Below are positions 41,103 to 49,784 of a stretch of 64,000 nt of DNA, in pieces. The stretch covers positions 127,138 through 191,137 of the forward strand of contig NZ_JBLUOA010000004.1 in the NCBI RefSeq assembly GCF_048060095.1, in the 5' to 3' direction. A program made the position numbers and the translations under genes. Each line of letters starts with the position of its first letter. Positions within the stretch are counted from its first letter, which is position 1. Under the pieces are notes generated by a model. It did no database searches. It had not been told where the DNA came from and saw only the letters and a list, made by a program, of their open reading frames with translations. This DNA comes from JBLUOA01 sp048060095 (GTDB lineage Bacteria > Pseudomonadota > Alphaproteobacteria > Rhodobacterales > Rhodobacteraceae).

Positions 41103-43343
41103 ATGGGACGCGCAAGAACCATCGCAAGACGCACGTTTCTGATCGGCAGCGTGGCCGTGCTCGGCGGCGTGGCGTTCGGCACCTATATGGTGAAACGCCC
41201 GCATGACAACCCGCTTGCCAATGGGTTGGAGGAAGGTGAGGCGACGTTCAATCCCTACGTCAAGATCACGCCGGAACAGATCACTTTGATCGCGCCGCAT
41301 ACGGACTCCGGGCAAGGCGTCACCTCGATGCAGGCCGCTTTGATCGCGGAGGAACTGGACCTTGAGTTCGGCCAGTTCGAGGTGTCCTTCGGCCAGCCCA
41401 GCCCCGCCTATTACAATACCGCGCTTGCGGAAGAGGCCGTGCCATTCGCGTCATTTGACGACAGTTTCATGGCCGAAACCATGCGCGATGTCGCAGGGGC
41501 GGTCGTCAAGGTGATCGGCGTGATGGCGACGGGTGGCTCAAGCAGCGTGCCCGACCAGTATGAAAAACTTCGGATGGCGGGCGCGGTCGCCCGCGAAACG
41601 CTGAAGCGCGCGGCGGCAGAGCAATCGGGCATTCCAGTCGAACAGCTGACGACGGCGAATGCAGCGGTGCAGCTGTCGGACGGCTCCGCGTTGAAATACA
41701 CCGACCTCGCCGGGGTTGCCGCTGGGATCGAACCGGTATCTGACGTCGCCCTGCGCGACCCGAGCAAGTGGCGGCTGATCGGCAAGCCGATGATGCGCAG
41801 CGACATCGTCGCGAAATCCACCGGCACGCTGAAATACGGGATCGACCTGGAGGTCGAGGGCATGGTCCATGCCGCGATCCGGGTCAATCCACGTCAGGGC
41901 GGCGCGATGAACGGCTATGATTCCAGCACCGCCGAGGCGATGCGCGGCGTGCAGAAGGTGGTGCCCGTCACGAATGGCGTCGCGGTCATTGCCGACAACA
42001 CGTGGCGCGCGTTTCAGGCCGCGAACGCGATCGAATTAGACTGGGCGCCCGCCCCCTACCCTGCAGAGATGGAAGGCCATTGGGATGCGGCCGCAAGCAG
42101 CTTTACCGAAAAGCGGCTCGACGCCGAATGGCGCACCGACGGGGATGTCGAGGCCAGCCTTGGCAACGGCGATACCATCACAGCCGAATACCGCGTGCCC
42201 TATGTCGCCCACGCCCCGCTTGAACCGATCAGCGCGATTGTTCGGGTCGATGAGGGCGGCGCGGAAATCTGGGTCGGGCACCAGCTTCAGCGCTTTGCGC
42301 AACAGAAGGTCGCGGCCATCGCCGGGTGTGAGCCTGAACAGGTGATCTTTCACAACCAGTTCGTCGGCGGCAGCTTTGGCCATCGGTTGGAGTTTGAGAA
42401 CATCACGCTCGCCACCGAAATCGCCGCTCAAATTAAGGGCACGCCGGTCAAGCTGACCTTCAGCCGAGAGGATGACTTCGCCCACGACTTCCCCCGCCAG
42501 ATCGGCATGTCCCGGTCACGCGGCTCGGTGAAGGATGGCAAGGTCGATGCCTGGGCGCTTGATATCGCGACCGTGTCCTCCTCCGCCTCGCAAACCGCAC
42601 GACTGGGGCAACCGCAACCGGGGGCCGACGCGCAGATACCGGCCGGCGCGTGGAACATGCCCTACGCGATCCCGAACCTGCGCGTGCGGGCCTACAAGGT
42701 GCCGGAGCTTGCGCCGACGAGTTCCTGGCGATCGGTCGGCGCGTCCTCCGGCGGGTTCTTCGCCGAGGGGTTTCTGGACGAACTGATCCTCGCCGCCGGG
42801 GCCGACCCGATGGAAGAACGCATCCGTCTTTGCAACAACGACATTCACCGGAGGGTGCTTGGGGCCGCCGCCGACATGTCGAACTGGGGCAGCGACCTTG
42901 GCGAAAACCGGGGGCGCGGTGTTGCGATGGTTGAATCCTTCGGCGTCCCCGTGGCCGAGGTGGTCGAGGTCACGATGACGGATCGTGGTATCAGGATCGA
43001 CAAGGTGTTCATCGCCGTCGATGTGGGCAAGATCATCGACCCGGTGAATTTCGACAACCTCGTCAAAGGCGGCGTGATCTGGGGCCTGGGCCACGCGATG
43101 AACTGCGAAATCACCTATTCCGACGGGATGGCGCAGCAAACGAACTACCACGCGCACGAGGCGATGCGGCTATACCAATGCCCCGAAATCGAAGTGCGCG
43201 GGCTGGAAAACGCGCCGCAGATCCGGGGGATTGGCGAACCTCCGGTCCCGCCCGCGGCCCCCGCGCTTGCTAATGCGATTTTCGCGGCGACCGGCCAGCG
43301 GCTGCGCGAAATGCCGTTCAACAAATTCATCGACTTCGTTTAA
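41103..43343 (+). CDS. Molybdopterin-binding large subunit, isoquinoline 1-oxidoreductase-like, Tat-exported
   Basis: A 746-residue catalytic subunit of the xanthine dehydrogenase superfamily. The N-terminus RARTIARRTFLIGS is a twin-arginine signal, so the folded enzyme acts in the periplasm. The C-terminal motif RGIGEPPVPPAAPALANA holds the catalytic Glu (GxGE), and FVGGSFGHRLEFEN lies in the molybdenum site region. There is no FAD subunit, consistent with the IorAB/aldehyde-oxidase class that reduces cytochrome c. The substrate could be an N-heteroaromatic or an aldehyde. No cofactor-sulfurating XdhC-like chaperone is encoded nearby. Confidence 0.9.
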   Translation: MGRARTIARRTFLIGSVAVLGGVAFGTYMVKRPHDNPLANGLEEGEATFNPYVKITPEQITLIAPHTDSGQGVTSMQAALIAEELDLEFGQFEVSFGQPSPAYYNTALAEEAVPFASFDDSFMAETMRDVAGAVVKVIGVMATGGSSSVPDQYEKLRMAGAVARETLKRAAAEQSGIPVEQLTTANAAVQLSDGSALKYTDLAGVAAGIEPVSDVALRDPSKWRLIGKPMMRSDIVAKSTGTLKYGIDLEVEGMVHAAIRVNPRQGGAMNGYDSSTAEAMRGVQKVVPVTNGVAVIADNTWRAFQAANAIELDWAPAPYPAEMEGHWDAAASSFTEKRLDAEWRTDGDVEASLGNGDTITAEYRVPYVAHAPLEPISAIVRVDEGGAEIWVGHQLQRFAQQKVAAIAGCEPEQVIFHNQFVGGSFGHRLEFENITLATEIAAQIKGTPVKLTFSREDDFAHDFPRQIGMSRSRGSVKDGKVDAWALDIATVSSSASQTARLGQPQPGADAQIPAGAWNMPYAIPNLRVRAYKVPELAPTSSWRSVGASSGGFFAEGFLDELILAAGADPMEERIRLCNNDIHRRVLGAAADMSNWGSDLGENRGRGVAMVESFGVPVAEVVEVTMTDRGIRIDKVFIAVDVGKIIDPVNFDNLVKGGVIWGLGHAMNCEITYSDGMAQQTNYHAHEAMRLYQCPEIEVRGLENAPQIRGIGEPPVPPAAPALANAIFAATGQRLREMPFNKFIDFV

Positions 43344-43355
43344 GGGGCCGACCAG

Positions 43356-43988
43356 ATGCGCCATGCCAAATCGACGCTAATCCTTCTGTCTGCCCTGTTC
43401 GCCGGAACGCCAGCCCTGGCCGAAAACACGTCGCTTGAGGTGAAAGACATGCCCGAAGGCTCCGTCACCGAAGACGACGGGTTAGAGGCATGGGCGCGGC
43501 TTCACGACGTATTTTCCCACCCCCGCTGCGTCAATTGCCATGTGGGCGAGGATAACATCCCGCTTTGGGCGACGGGGGACGGCGATCTTGCCCGCGTTCA
43601 CGGCATGAACATCGACGCTGGCGAAAGCCGTATCGGCGCGGAATACCTGCTGTGTTCGACCTGCCACATCACATCGGACAGCCCCAACACGGTGCCCCAT
43701 GCCCCACCCCATGCGGGCCTCGAATGGCAACTTGCGCCGCTGGAATTCATGTGGGTCGGCAAAACTTCCCCCGAAATCTGCGCGCAAGTCCGTGACCCTG
43801 AACGGAACGGCGGGCGCGATGGCGCGGGCCTGATCGAACACATCACCCATGACGCCGCGGTCGGCGGCTTCATCGCCTGGGGCTTCAACCCCGGCGGCGG
43901 GCGCGAACCGGCACCCTACGACCTGCAAACTCATCTGGATGACACGGTCACATGGGTCGCCGCCGGAATGCCCTGCGAAGACGACTGA
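43356..43988 (+). CDS. Exported dihaem cytochrome c linked to the molybdenum hydroxylase
   Basis: A 210-residue exported protein (signal ending near PALAEN) with two haem c motifs, CVNCH near residue 50 and CSTCH near residue 95. Met and His residues around HGMNIDAGE and HAPPHAGLEW may be distal ligands. It lies 12 bases after the large subunit and is probably the direct electron acceptor of the periplasmic hydroxylase. Its spacing and sequence do not fit a classical small class I cytochrome. Confidence 0.85.
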   Translation: MRHAKSTLILLSALFAGTPALAENTSLEVKDMPEGSVTEDDGLEAWARLHDVFSHPRCVNCHVGEDNIPLWATGDGDLARVHGMNIDAGESRIGAEYLLCSTCHITSDSPNTVPHAPPHAGLEWQLAPLEFMWVGKTSPEICAQVRDPERNGGRDGAGLIEHITHDAAVGGFIAWGFNPGGGREPAPYDLQTHLDDTVTWVAAGMPCEDD

Positions 43989-44074
43989 GAGCGGTTTTCG
44001 CCAAGGTTTAAGTTGCCAGACGCGCATCCCGTCGACTACTATTTTTGCCGTGGTGTGACAAACGGATGCGTTTC

Positions 44075-44467
44075 ATGGCCAGACGGAAAACCGAACTTCT
44101 GACCGAGGTCGAGCTTGAGTTCATGAAGGTGCTCTGGTCGATTGGACAGGGCACAGTTCGCGATGTCTGTTCGGCCCTGACGGGGCATCCACCGCGCGCC
44201 TACACGTCGGTCGCCACGGTGCTCAAGGTGCTGGAAGGCAAGGGATATGTTGTCTCTGAAAAGGGCGACCGCACACTGACCTACAGGCCAAATGTCGAGA
44301 AGAACGCGTATGAGCGTCGGTCGATCCGTGAAATGTCAAAATCGCTGTTTGATGGCACCCCCTCCGCGCTGGTCGCGCGGCTGGTCGAGGATGAAGACCT
44401 AAGCGACGAGACGATTGCGGAAATCCGTTCGATTATTGACGAAAGGCTGGGACGTGATGCGACTTGA
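44075..44467 (+). CDS. BlaI/MecI/CopY-family repressor
   Basis: A 130-residue winged-helix repressor: LTEVELEFMKVLWSIGQGTV, then the recognition helix in PRAYTSVATVLKVLEGKGYV. The C-terminal dimerisation helices include ALVARLVEDEDLSDETIAEI. An in-frame ATG three codons upstream (44066) is also possible. It overlaps the membrane peptidase gene, the usual regulator/antirepressor pairing. No beta-lactamase or PBP gene follows, so its target is unknown. Confidence 0.88.
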   Translation: MARRKTELLTEVELEFMKVLWSIGQGTVRDVCSALTGHPPRAYTSVATVLKVLEGKGYVVSEKGDRTLTYRPNVEKNAYERRSIREMSKSLFDGTPSALVARLVEDEDLSDETIAEIRSIIDERLGRDAT

Positions 44468-45575
44468 AACCGTTTTGAATTTTGTCATCGATGCTAACCT
44501 TGCGCTGCTGGTCGCGGCACTGGTCGTTCTGGTCTTCGAAGCCGTCCTGCTGGCCGCCGGGTATCGCCGCGCCTATGGCACGCGGCTGAAGATCGTCATG
44601 ACCTCGCTTCTGGCGTTGCTGGTTCTGCCGCTTCTGGTTCCGGTGACCGAAACCGTCGTCGGCCCGAACACGCCGCAGGTGTCCGACCTGCTTGTCGCGC
44701 AATACCTCAGGGGCAATATCTCCATGTCGGCGGTCGGGATGAACGACTTGCTGTCGATGCGGCAGACCGTCGTGGATGGCATCGTGTCCGGGAACAGCGG
44801 CTGGCTGCTGGCGGCGGCGGCGTTCGTGGTGACGGCGATGATCGCGCGGGCGGGTTATGTCGGGGTCAACCTGATCCGCATCTGCCGGCTGATCCGGGGC
44901 GGCGTCGTGATCCGCAGGATCGGCCGGGTGCGGGTTGTCGTATCCTCGCGCGCGAAGGTGCCGTTTTCGACCCGCGGGCCGCGCAACCACTACGTCGTTC
45001 TGCCGCAAAGCCTGCTGCTTGACAGCAAGGCGGTCGAAATCTCCATCGGGCATGAATTCCAGCATATCCGGCAGCGCGATATCGAGATCGAGGTGCTAAC
45101 CGCCCTCGCCTCGCCCCTGTTCGTGCTGAACCCCGGCTTCTGGATCATGTCGATGAAGCTGCGCAAACTGCGCGAATACACTTGCGATCTGGAGTATCTG
45201 AAACGCTCCGGGTGTGACCCGAAACACTACGCCCGCGCCCTTCTGCGCGTCGCGCGGCAGGCATTTTCACAGCAGGGTGTGCCGTCGCCGCAGGCGTTCT
45301 CGGTGCCGTTCATTGGGCGCAGCAAGCTGTTTCCGAAATCGGTCAAGACCGGCCTTGCCGAACGCATCACGGTGCTGGCCAACGGTGAACGGAAGCGGCC
45401 ACCGGCGCTGATCTCGGCCGCGCTGATCGTGGGGATCGTCAGCAGCGTCGCGCTCGGCACCATCGCGTTCCAGAACCGCGCCGGGTGGAGCCATGACCGC
45501 CTGATGCTGAGTTCCGTCGCCAACCTGGAACGGCTGAACGAACGCAATCGCCGCGCGGCAGCCACCGCGCAGTAG
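44457..45575 (+). CDS. BlaR1/MecR1-type M56 membrane metallopeptidase lacking a sensor domain
   Basis: A 372-residue integral membrane zinc peptidase with HEFQHIRQRD (HExxH) near residue 205 and a nearby EYTCDLEYLK segment supplying the third ligand. Hydrophobic segments lie near residues 13-38, 47-66, 118-138 and 310-332. After the last helix only about 40 periplasmic residues remain, so the penicillin-binding sensor of BlaR1 (about 250 residues) is absent. It probably cleaves the BlaI-like repressor on another signal. Confidence 0.85.
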   Translation: MRLETVLNFVIDANLALLVAALVVLVFEAVLLAAGYRRAYGTRLKIVMTSLLALLVLPLLVPVTETVVGPNTPQVSDLLVAQYLRGNISMSAVGMNDLLSMRQTVVDGIVSGNSGWLLAAAAFVVTAMIARAGYVGVNLIRICRLIRGGVVIRRIGRVRVVVSSRAKVPFSTRGPRNHYVVLPQSLLLDSKAVEISIGHEFQHIRQRDIEIEVLTALASPLFVLNPGFWIMSMKLRKLREYTCDLEYLKRSGCDPKHYARALLRVARQAFSQQGVPSPQAFSVPFIGRSKLFPKSVKTGLAERITVLANGERKRPPALISAALIVGIVSSVALGTIAFQNRAGWSHDRLMLSSVANLERLNERNRRAAATAQ

Positions 45576-45576
45576 G

Positions 45577-45858
45577 TCAGACCTTAGCGAAACAGAACAC
45601 GCCCCACGCCAGCGCAAGCCCCAGCGGTATCCACAGCGGTGTGCCGAACAGGCCCAGCCACATCAGGAAGATGTAGCTGCTGCCGAGCAGGCTGAGGAAC
45701 AGCCGGTCGCCCCGCGTCGTGGTCAGGCCAAGCGCGCCCTTGCGTTCGCTCGTTCCGGGTTTGCGTATTTCGATCACAGTGATGATCCCCATCGCGGTGA
45801 ACAGCGCGATGAAGAACAGCGCTGTCGGCCACGTCCATGCCATCCATCCCAGCATCAC
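45577..45858 (-). CDS. glpU: DUF2160 small membrane protein of a glycerol-type ABC transporter
   Basis: A 93-residue protein with three hydrophobic stretches (PTALFFIALFTAMGIITVI, LFLSLLGSSYIFLMWLGLF and WIPLGLALAWGVFCF). DUF2160 proteins accompany the GlpSTPQUV glycerol importer of rhizobia and relatives. Its start overlaps the permease stop by ATGA. The role is unknown; it may be an accessory subunit. It converges on the M56 peptidase gene with one base between stops. Confidence 0.82.
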   Translation of the reverse strand: MMLGWMAWTWPTALFFIALFTAMGIITVIEIRKPGTSERKGALGLTTTRGDRLFLSLLGSSYIFLMWLGLFGTPLWIPLGLALAWGVFCFAKV

Positions 45859-46652
45859 ACCCTCCCCATCGCGAAGCCCTTCGCGATGTAGTTGCGGACG
45901 AAATAGATCACGATCGCGCCCGGAATGATCGTCAGCGTGCCCGCCGCCGCCAGCAGCCCAAGCTCATACCCCGCGCTTGACGCGGTCTTGGTCATCGTCG
46001 CGGCAATCGGCTTGGCCTCGACCGCTGTCAGGGTTTTCGCCAACAGCAGTTCCACCCACGAAAACATGAAGCAGAAAAACGCAGCCACCCCGACCCCCGC
46101 CTTGATCGTCGGGATGAAGATGGTGATGAAGAACCGCGGGAAGGAATAGCCATCGACATAGGCGGTTTCGTCCAGTTCCTTCGGGACGCCGCCCATGAAC
46201 CCTTCCAAAATCCAGACGGCGAGCGGGATGTTGAACAGGCAATGTGCCAGCGCGACCGCGAGGTGCGTGTCAAACAGCCCCATCGCCGAATAAAGCTGGA
46301 AGAACGGCAGCGCGAAGACCGCCGCAGGCGCCATCCGGTTGGTCAACAGCCAGAAGAACAGTGTCTTGTCGCCAAGGAACCTGTAGCGCGAAAACGCATA
46401 GGCCGCCGGCAGCGCCACGCAGATCGAGATCACCGTGTTGATCGACACGTAGATGATCGAGTTGATATAGCCCCAATACCAGGTCGGGTCGGTCAGGATC
46501 GTCTTGTAGGCGTCGAGCGTGAAGGTCTGCGGGAACAGCGAAAAGCCTGACAGGATTTCGTTTGTTGTCTTGAAGCTCATCGCGACCAGCCAGTAGATCG
46601 GCAGCATCAGGAAGAGGATGTAGAGGATCGGAACTATGGACCGTTTCCGCAT
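45855..46652 (-). CDS. glpQ: Glycerol-type ABC transporter permease GlpQ
   Basis: A 265-residue MalG-type permease with six helices and the EAA-like loop PKELDETAYVDGYSFPRFF near residue 160. It is the second of two permeases in an operon whose gene order (binding protein, two ATPases, two permeases, DUF2160) matches the rhizobial glycerol transporter. Substrate assignment rests on that order and on the GlpR-like gene. Confidence 0.85.
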   Translation of the reverse strand: MRKRSIVPILYILFLMLPIYWLVAMSFKTTNEILSGFSLFPQTFTLDAYKTILTDPTWYWGYINSIIYVSINTVISICVALPAAYAFSRYRFLGDKTLFFWLLTNRMAPAAVFALPFFQLYSAMGLFDTHLAVALAHCLFNIPLAVWILEGFMGGVPKELDETAYVDGYSFPRFFITIFIPTIKAGVGVAAFFCFMFSWVELLLAKTLTAVEAKPIAATMTKTASSAGYELGLLAAAGTLTIIPGAIVIYFVRNYIAKGFAMGRV

Positions 46653-46665
46653 GATGTGTCTTCCC

Positions 46666-47529
46666 TTAATTCAGGTCGTCTTTGGTCATCAGCGTGTAGA
46701 ACAGCCAACTGACCAAAAGCGTGATTGCGAAATAGATAAGTGACATCGCCGCCGCCGGACCAAGGTCGAACTGCCCCAGCGCGATCTTGACCAGATCAAT
46801 CGACAGCAATGTTGTCGAATTGCCCGGCCCTCCGCCCGTCAGAACGAAGGGTTCGGTGTAGATGTTGAAACTGTCCATGAACCGCAACAGGATCGCGATG
46901 GTCAGGACGTTCTTCATCTTCGGCAACTGGATGAATCGAAACACCGACCAGTTCGACGCGCCGTCAATCTTTGCCGCCTGATAATATGCGTCGGGGATCG
47001 ACACGAGGCCCGCATAAGCAAGCAGCACGACAAGCGAGGTCCAGTGCCAGACATCCATCGTTATGATCGTAACCCATGCCGCGATCGGGTCTTGGGTCAT
47101 GTCGTAATCAATCCCAACAACGTGGTTCAGGAAATACCCCATCAGCCCGACATCCGGCAGTGTAAAGATGTTCCACATCGCGCCAACCACGTTCCACGGG
47201 ATCAGCATCGGCAGTGCCATCGTCACCAGACAGACCGGCACCCAGATCCCCTTGCGCGGCATCGACAGGGCAATCGCAATCCCAAGCGGGATTTCGATGA
47301 TAAGGATCAGCCCGGTGAACAGGAATTGCCTTCCTAGTGCTGCGTGGAACCGTTCGGAGCGCAAGATTTGTTCAAACCAATCAAGCCCTTGCCAGAAGAA
47401 CAGGTTGTTGCCGAATGTCTCCTGCACCGAATAGTTGACCACCGTCATCATCGGGATCAGCGCGTTGAACGCGACGAGGATCAGAACCGGCGCGACAAAG
47501 AACCAGGCCTTTTGGTTTTCGGTTTTCAT
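46666..47529 (-). CDS. glpP: Glycerol-type ABC transporter permease GlpP
   Basis: A 287-residue MalF-type permease. The ATPase-docking loop is DAYYQAAKIDGASNWSVFRF near residue 200. I start at MKTENQKAWFFVAPVL, whose ATG overlaps the GlpT stop; the longer frame reads into the ATPase gene. Six hydrophobic segments are visible. Confidence 0.87.
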   Translation of the reverse strand: MKTENQKAWFFVAPVLILVAFNALIPMMTVVNYSVQETFGNNLFFWQGLDWFEQILRSERFHAALGRQFLFTGLILIIEIPLGIAIALSMPRKGIWVPVCLVTMALPMLIPWNVVGAMWNIFTLPDVGLMGYFLNHVVGIDYDMTQDPIAAWVTIITMDVWHWTSLVVLLAYAGLVSIPDAYYQAAKIDGASNWSVFRFIQLPKMKNVLTIAILLRFMDSFNIYTEPFVLTGGGPGNSTTLLSIDLVKIALGQFDLGPAAAMSLIYFAITLLVSWLFYTLMTKDDLN

Positions 47530-48611
47530 TCCGCAGCCTCCGTGGCGCTGGTTGCGAGCCATCCGTCCGCGTACAGACGGGTCTGGTTCGGTTTGAACTG
47601 CAGGTGAACAACGTCGCCCTGCGCGGGCGCGTTGTCGTTGACCACCGCCGCGATCTTGTGATCGCCCACCATCGTATCGACAACGCTGTGGCGGCCGATG
47701 TCGGACACTTTCAGCACGCGCCCCTCGATCCCGCTGTTGGCGACCGAAACATATTCGGGTCGCACGCCGATCTCCAACCGGCCATCGGCGCCGGGTTTGA
47801 CCGGTCCTTCCAGCGGCACGGCGTTGCCTTGGAAATGCGCCGCGCCGTTCTGGAGTTCACACGGCAGCACATTCATTCCGGGCGAGCCGATGAAATGGCC
47901 AACAAAGGTATGCGCCGGACGGTCGAACAGTTCGACCGGCGTGCCAATCTGCACGACCTCGCCATCCTGCATCACCACGACCTGATCGGCGAAGGTCAGC
48001 GCCTCGGTCTGGTCGTGGGTCACATAGATCATCGTCGCACGCACCCGTTGGTGAAGCTCTTTCAGTTTCGACCGCAGCTTCCATTTCAGATGCGGGTCGA
48101 TCACCGTCAACGGTTCATCGAACATCACGACATTCACGTCGTCGCGCACCAATCCGCGCCCCATTGAAATCTTCTGCTTGTTGTCAGGGGAAAGGCCGGC
48201 GGCGCGTTTCTTCAGAAGGTCCGTGACCTCCAGCATCTCGGCGATTTCGCGGACGCGGGCGTCGACTTTGCTGGCGTCCACGCCGCGATTGCGCAGCGGA
48301 AAGGCCAGATTGTCGTAAACCGTCATCGTGTCATAAATCACCGGGAACTGGAACACCTGCGCGATGTTGCGCTGGTCGGGGGTCAGGCCTGTCACGTCCT
48401 GATCGTCGAACAGGATTTTCCCCTCGGACGGCACCAGAAGGCCCGAGATGATGTTAAGCAATGTCGACTTCCCGCATCCAGACGGGCCAAGTAACGCGTA
48501 AGCGCCGCCGTCTTCCCAGTCGAGGTCGATTTCCTTCAGCGCATAGTCTTCCGGCCCCGTCGGGTTCGGGTAATAGCTGTGCCGCAGCTGGGAGAGTGAG
48601 ATTTTCGCCAT
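47526..48611 (-). CDS. glpT: Glycerol-type ABC transporter ATPase GlpT, degenerate signature motif
   Basis: A 361-residue ATPase. Walker A (GPSGCGKST), Q-loop, Walker B (VVMFDEPLTVID) and switch His (YVTHDQTEA) are canonical. The ABC signature, normally LSGGQ, reads LSPDNKQK, so this subunit should not complete a productive ATP site opposite it. A MalK-like C-terminal TOBE domain follows from about residue 245. Its partner GlpS has the opposite defect (see that entry). Confidence 0.9.
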   Translation of the reverse strand: MAKISLSQLRHSYYPNPTGPEDYALKEIDLDWEDGGAYALLGPSGCGKSTLLNIISGLLVPSEGKILFDDQDVTGLTPDQRNIAQVFQFPVIYDTMTVYDNLAFPLRNRGVDASKVDARVREIAEMLEVTDLLKKRAAGLSPDNKQKISMGRGLVRDDVNVVMFDEPLTVIDPHLKWKLRSKLKELHQRVRATMIYVTHDQTEALTFADQVVVMQDGEVVQIGTPVELFDRPAHTFVGHFIGSPGMNVLPCELQNGAAHFQGNAVPLEGPVKPGADGRLEIGVRPEYVSVANSGIEGRVLKVSDIGRHSVVDTMVGDHKIAAVVNDNAPAQGDVVHLQFKPNQTRLYADGWLATSATEAAE

Positions 48612-48620
48612 ATCCGTCCC

Positions 48621-49682
48621 CTATGCCGCGAATGTGCCGTCAGGCGCGAAATAAAAGCACTTTGACGGGTTCATGAAAAACGTGTGGTCTTCGCCGACCG
48701 TATAGGGATGAACCCCATGCGCCAGCGACACCCAGCTTTGGTTGCCCATGTCGAAATGGGCGCTGCTTTCCGACCCGCTAAGTTCGGTCACGCTGACCCG
48801 TCCGACCAGCGGCACGGTCGCGCCATCGGTCTTGTAGGGCAGGATGTAGTTCGGCCGGATCGCGACGGAATAGGGGCCATCGGCCAGCGCCCGCGCCGCG
48901 CCCGACAGCGGCCAGCTTACGTCGCCCATCGTCACCGTATCGCCCTGCTTTTCGACCGAGGCGTGGTTGATCGGTGGATCAGAAAACACCTGCGCCGCCA
49001 TCAGGTTCGCGGGTTTGCGATAGATGTCGGCGGTCGTGCCGTATTGCGTGACCACGCCGTCCTGCATCAGCGCGGTTTTCCCACCAAGCAGCAGTGCCTC
49101 TTCCGGCTCTGACGTGGCATACACCACGACAGCGCCGCGCCCTGCAAAAAGCTCGGGCAGTTGCTCTCGCAGCTCCTCCCGCAGCTTGTAGTCGAGGTTT
49201 GCCAGCGGCTCGTCCAGAAACACCGCGTTGCTTTCCTTGGCAATCGCGCGCGCCAGCGCCGTGCGCTGTTGCTGGCCGCCGGACAACTCATGCGGGCGGC
49301 GGTTCAGCATCGGGCGCAATTGCAGGATATCGGCGGCCTCTTCCACGCGGCCTTGAATTTCGGATTTCGCCATCCCAGCCACCCGAAGGGGCGAGGCGAT
49401 ATTATCGTACACCGTCATATGTGGGTAATTCACAAAGAACTGGTGGACGAGGCTGATCTTGCGCTTTTGCGTGGTCAGCTTTGTGACATCCTGCCCGTCC
49501 ATGATGACTTTGCCCGACGCAATCGGATCAAGGCCCGCCATCAGTTTGATAAGGGATGTCTTGCCCGCCCCGGTTTCCCCCAGAAGGACGTTGAAATGCC
49601 CCGTCTCAAGGGTCAGCGTTGTCGGCTTGATATGGGTCTGCCCCCCCACAACCTTGGTAATCTCTTGCAGTTCGAGGGCCAT
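48621..49682 (-). CDS. glpS: Glycerol-type ABC transporter ATPase GlpS, switch histidine missing
   Basis: A 353-residue ATPase starting at MALELQEITKVVGG. Walker A (GETGAGKTS), signature (LSGGQQQR) and Walker B (AVFLDEPLANLD) are intact. The H-loop, normally YVTHD, reads YATSEPEEA with Ser for His. GlpS's own nucleotide site faces GlpT's degenerate signature, so both defects fall in the same composite site. The other site (GlpT Walker A and His with GlpS LSGGQ) is complete. The pair is predicted to have one active and one degenerate site. Confidence 0.9.
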   Translation of the reverse strand: MALELQEITKVVGGQTHIKPTTLTLETGHFNVLLGETGAGKTSLIKLMAGLDPIASGKVIMDGQDVTKLTTQKRKISLVHQFFVNYPHMTVYDNIASPLRVAGMAKSEIQGRVEEAADILQLRPMLNRRPHELSGGQQQRTALARAIAKESNAVFLDEPLANLDYKLREELREQLPELFAGRGAVVVYATSEPEEALLLGGKTALMQDGVVTQYGTTADIYRKPANLMAAQVFSDPPINHASVEKQGDTVTMGDVSWPLSGAARALADGPYSVAIRPNYILPYKTDGATVPLVGRVSVTELSGSESSAHFDMGNQSWVSLAHGVHPYTVGEDHTFFMNPSKCFYFAPDGTFAA

Positions 49683-49732
49683 TCTACACCGTTGCCGTTG
49701 GAGTTTCTGCGTTTTGGGATGTGTCGTCATGA

Positions 49733-49757
49733 GGCTGGGGCCGTGACGGCCCCAGCC
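49733..49757 (-). terminator. Intercistronic stem-loop after the glpV-like gene
   Basis: On the minus strand GGCTGGGGCC-GTCAC-GGCCCCAGCC gives a perfect 10-bp stem with a 5-base loop. It starts about 27 bases after the binding-protein stop and ends about 50 bases before the glpS start. It probably limits readthrough or protects the upstream mRNA. Confidence 0.7.
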
Positions 49758-49784
49758 GGGTTTTTCAGACCTGACCGGTAGCGA

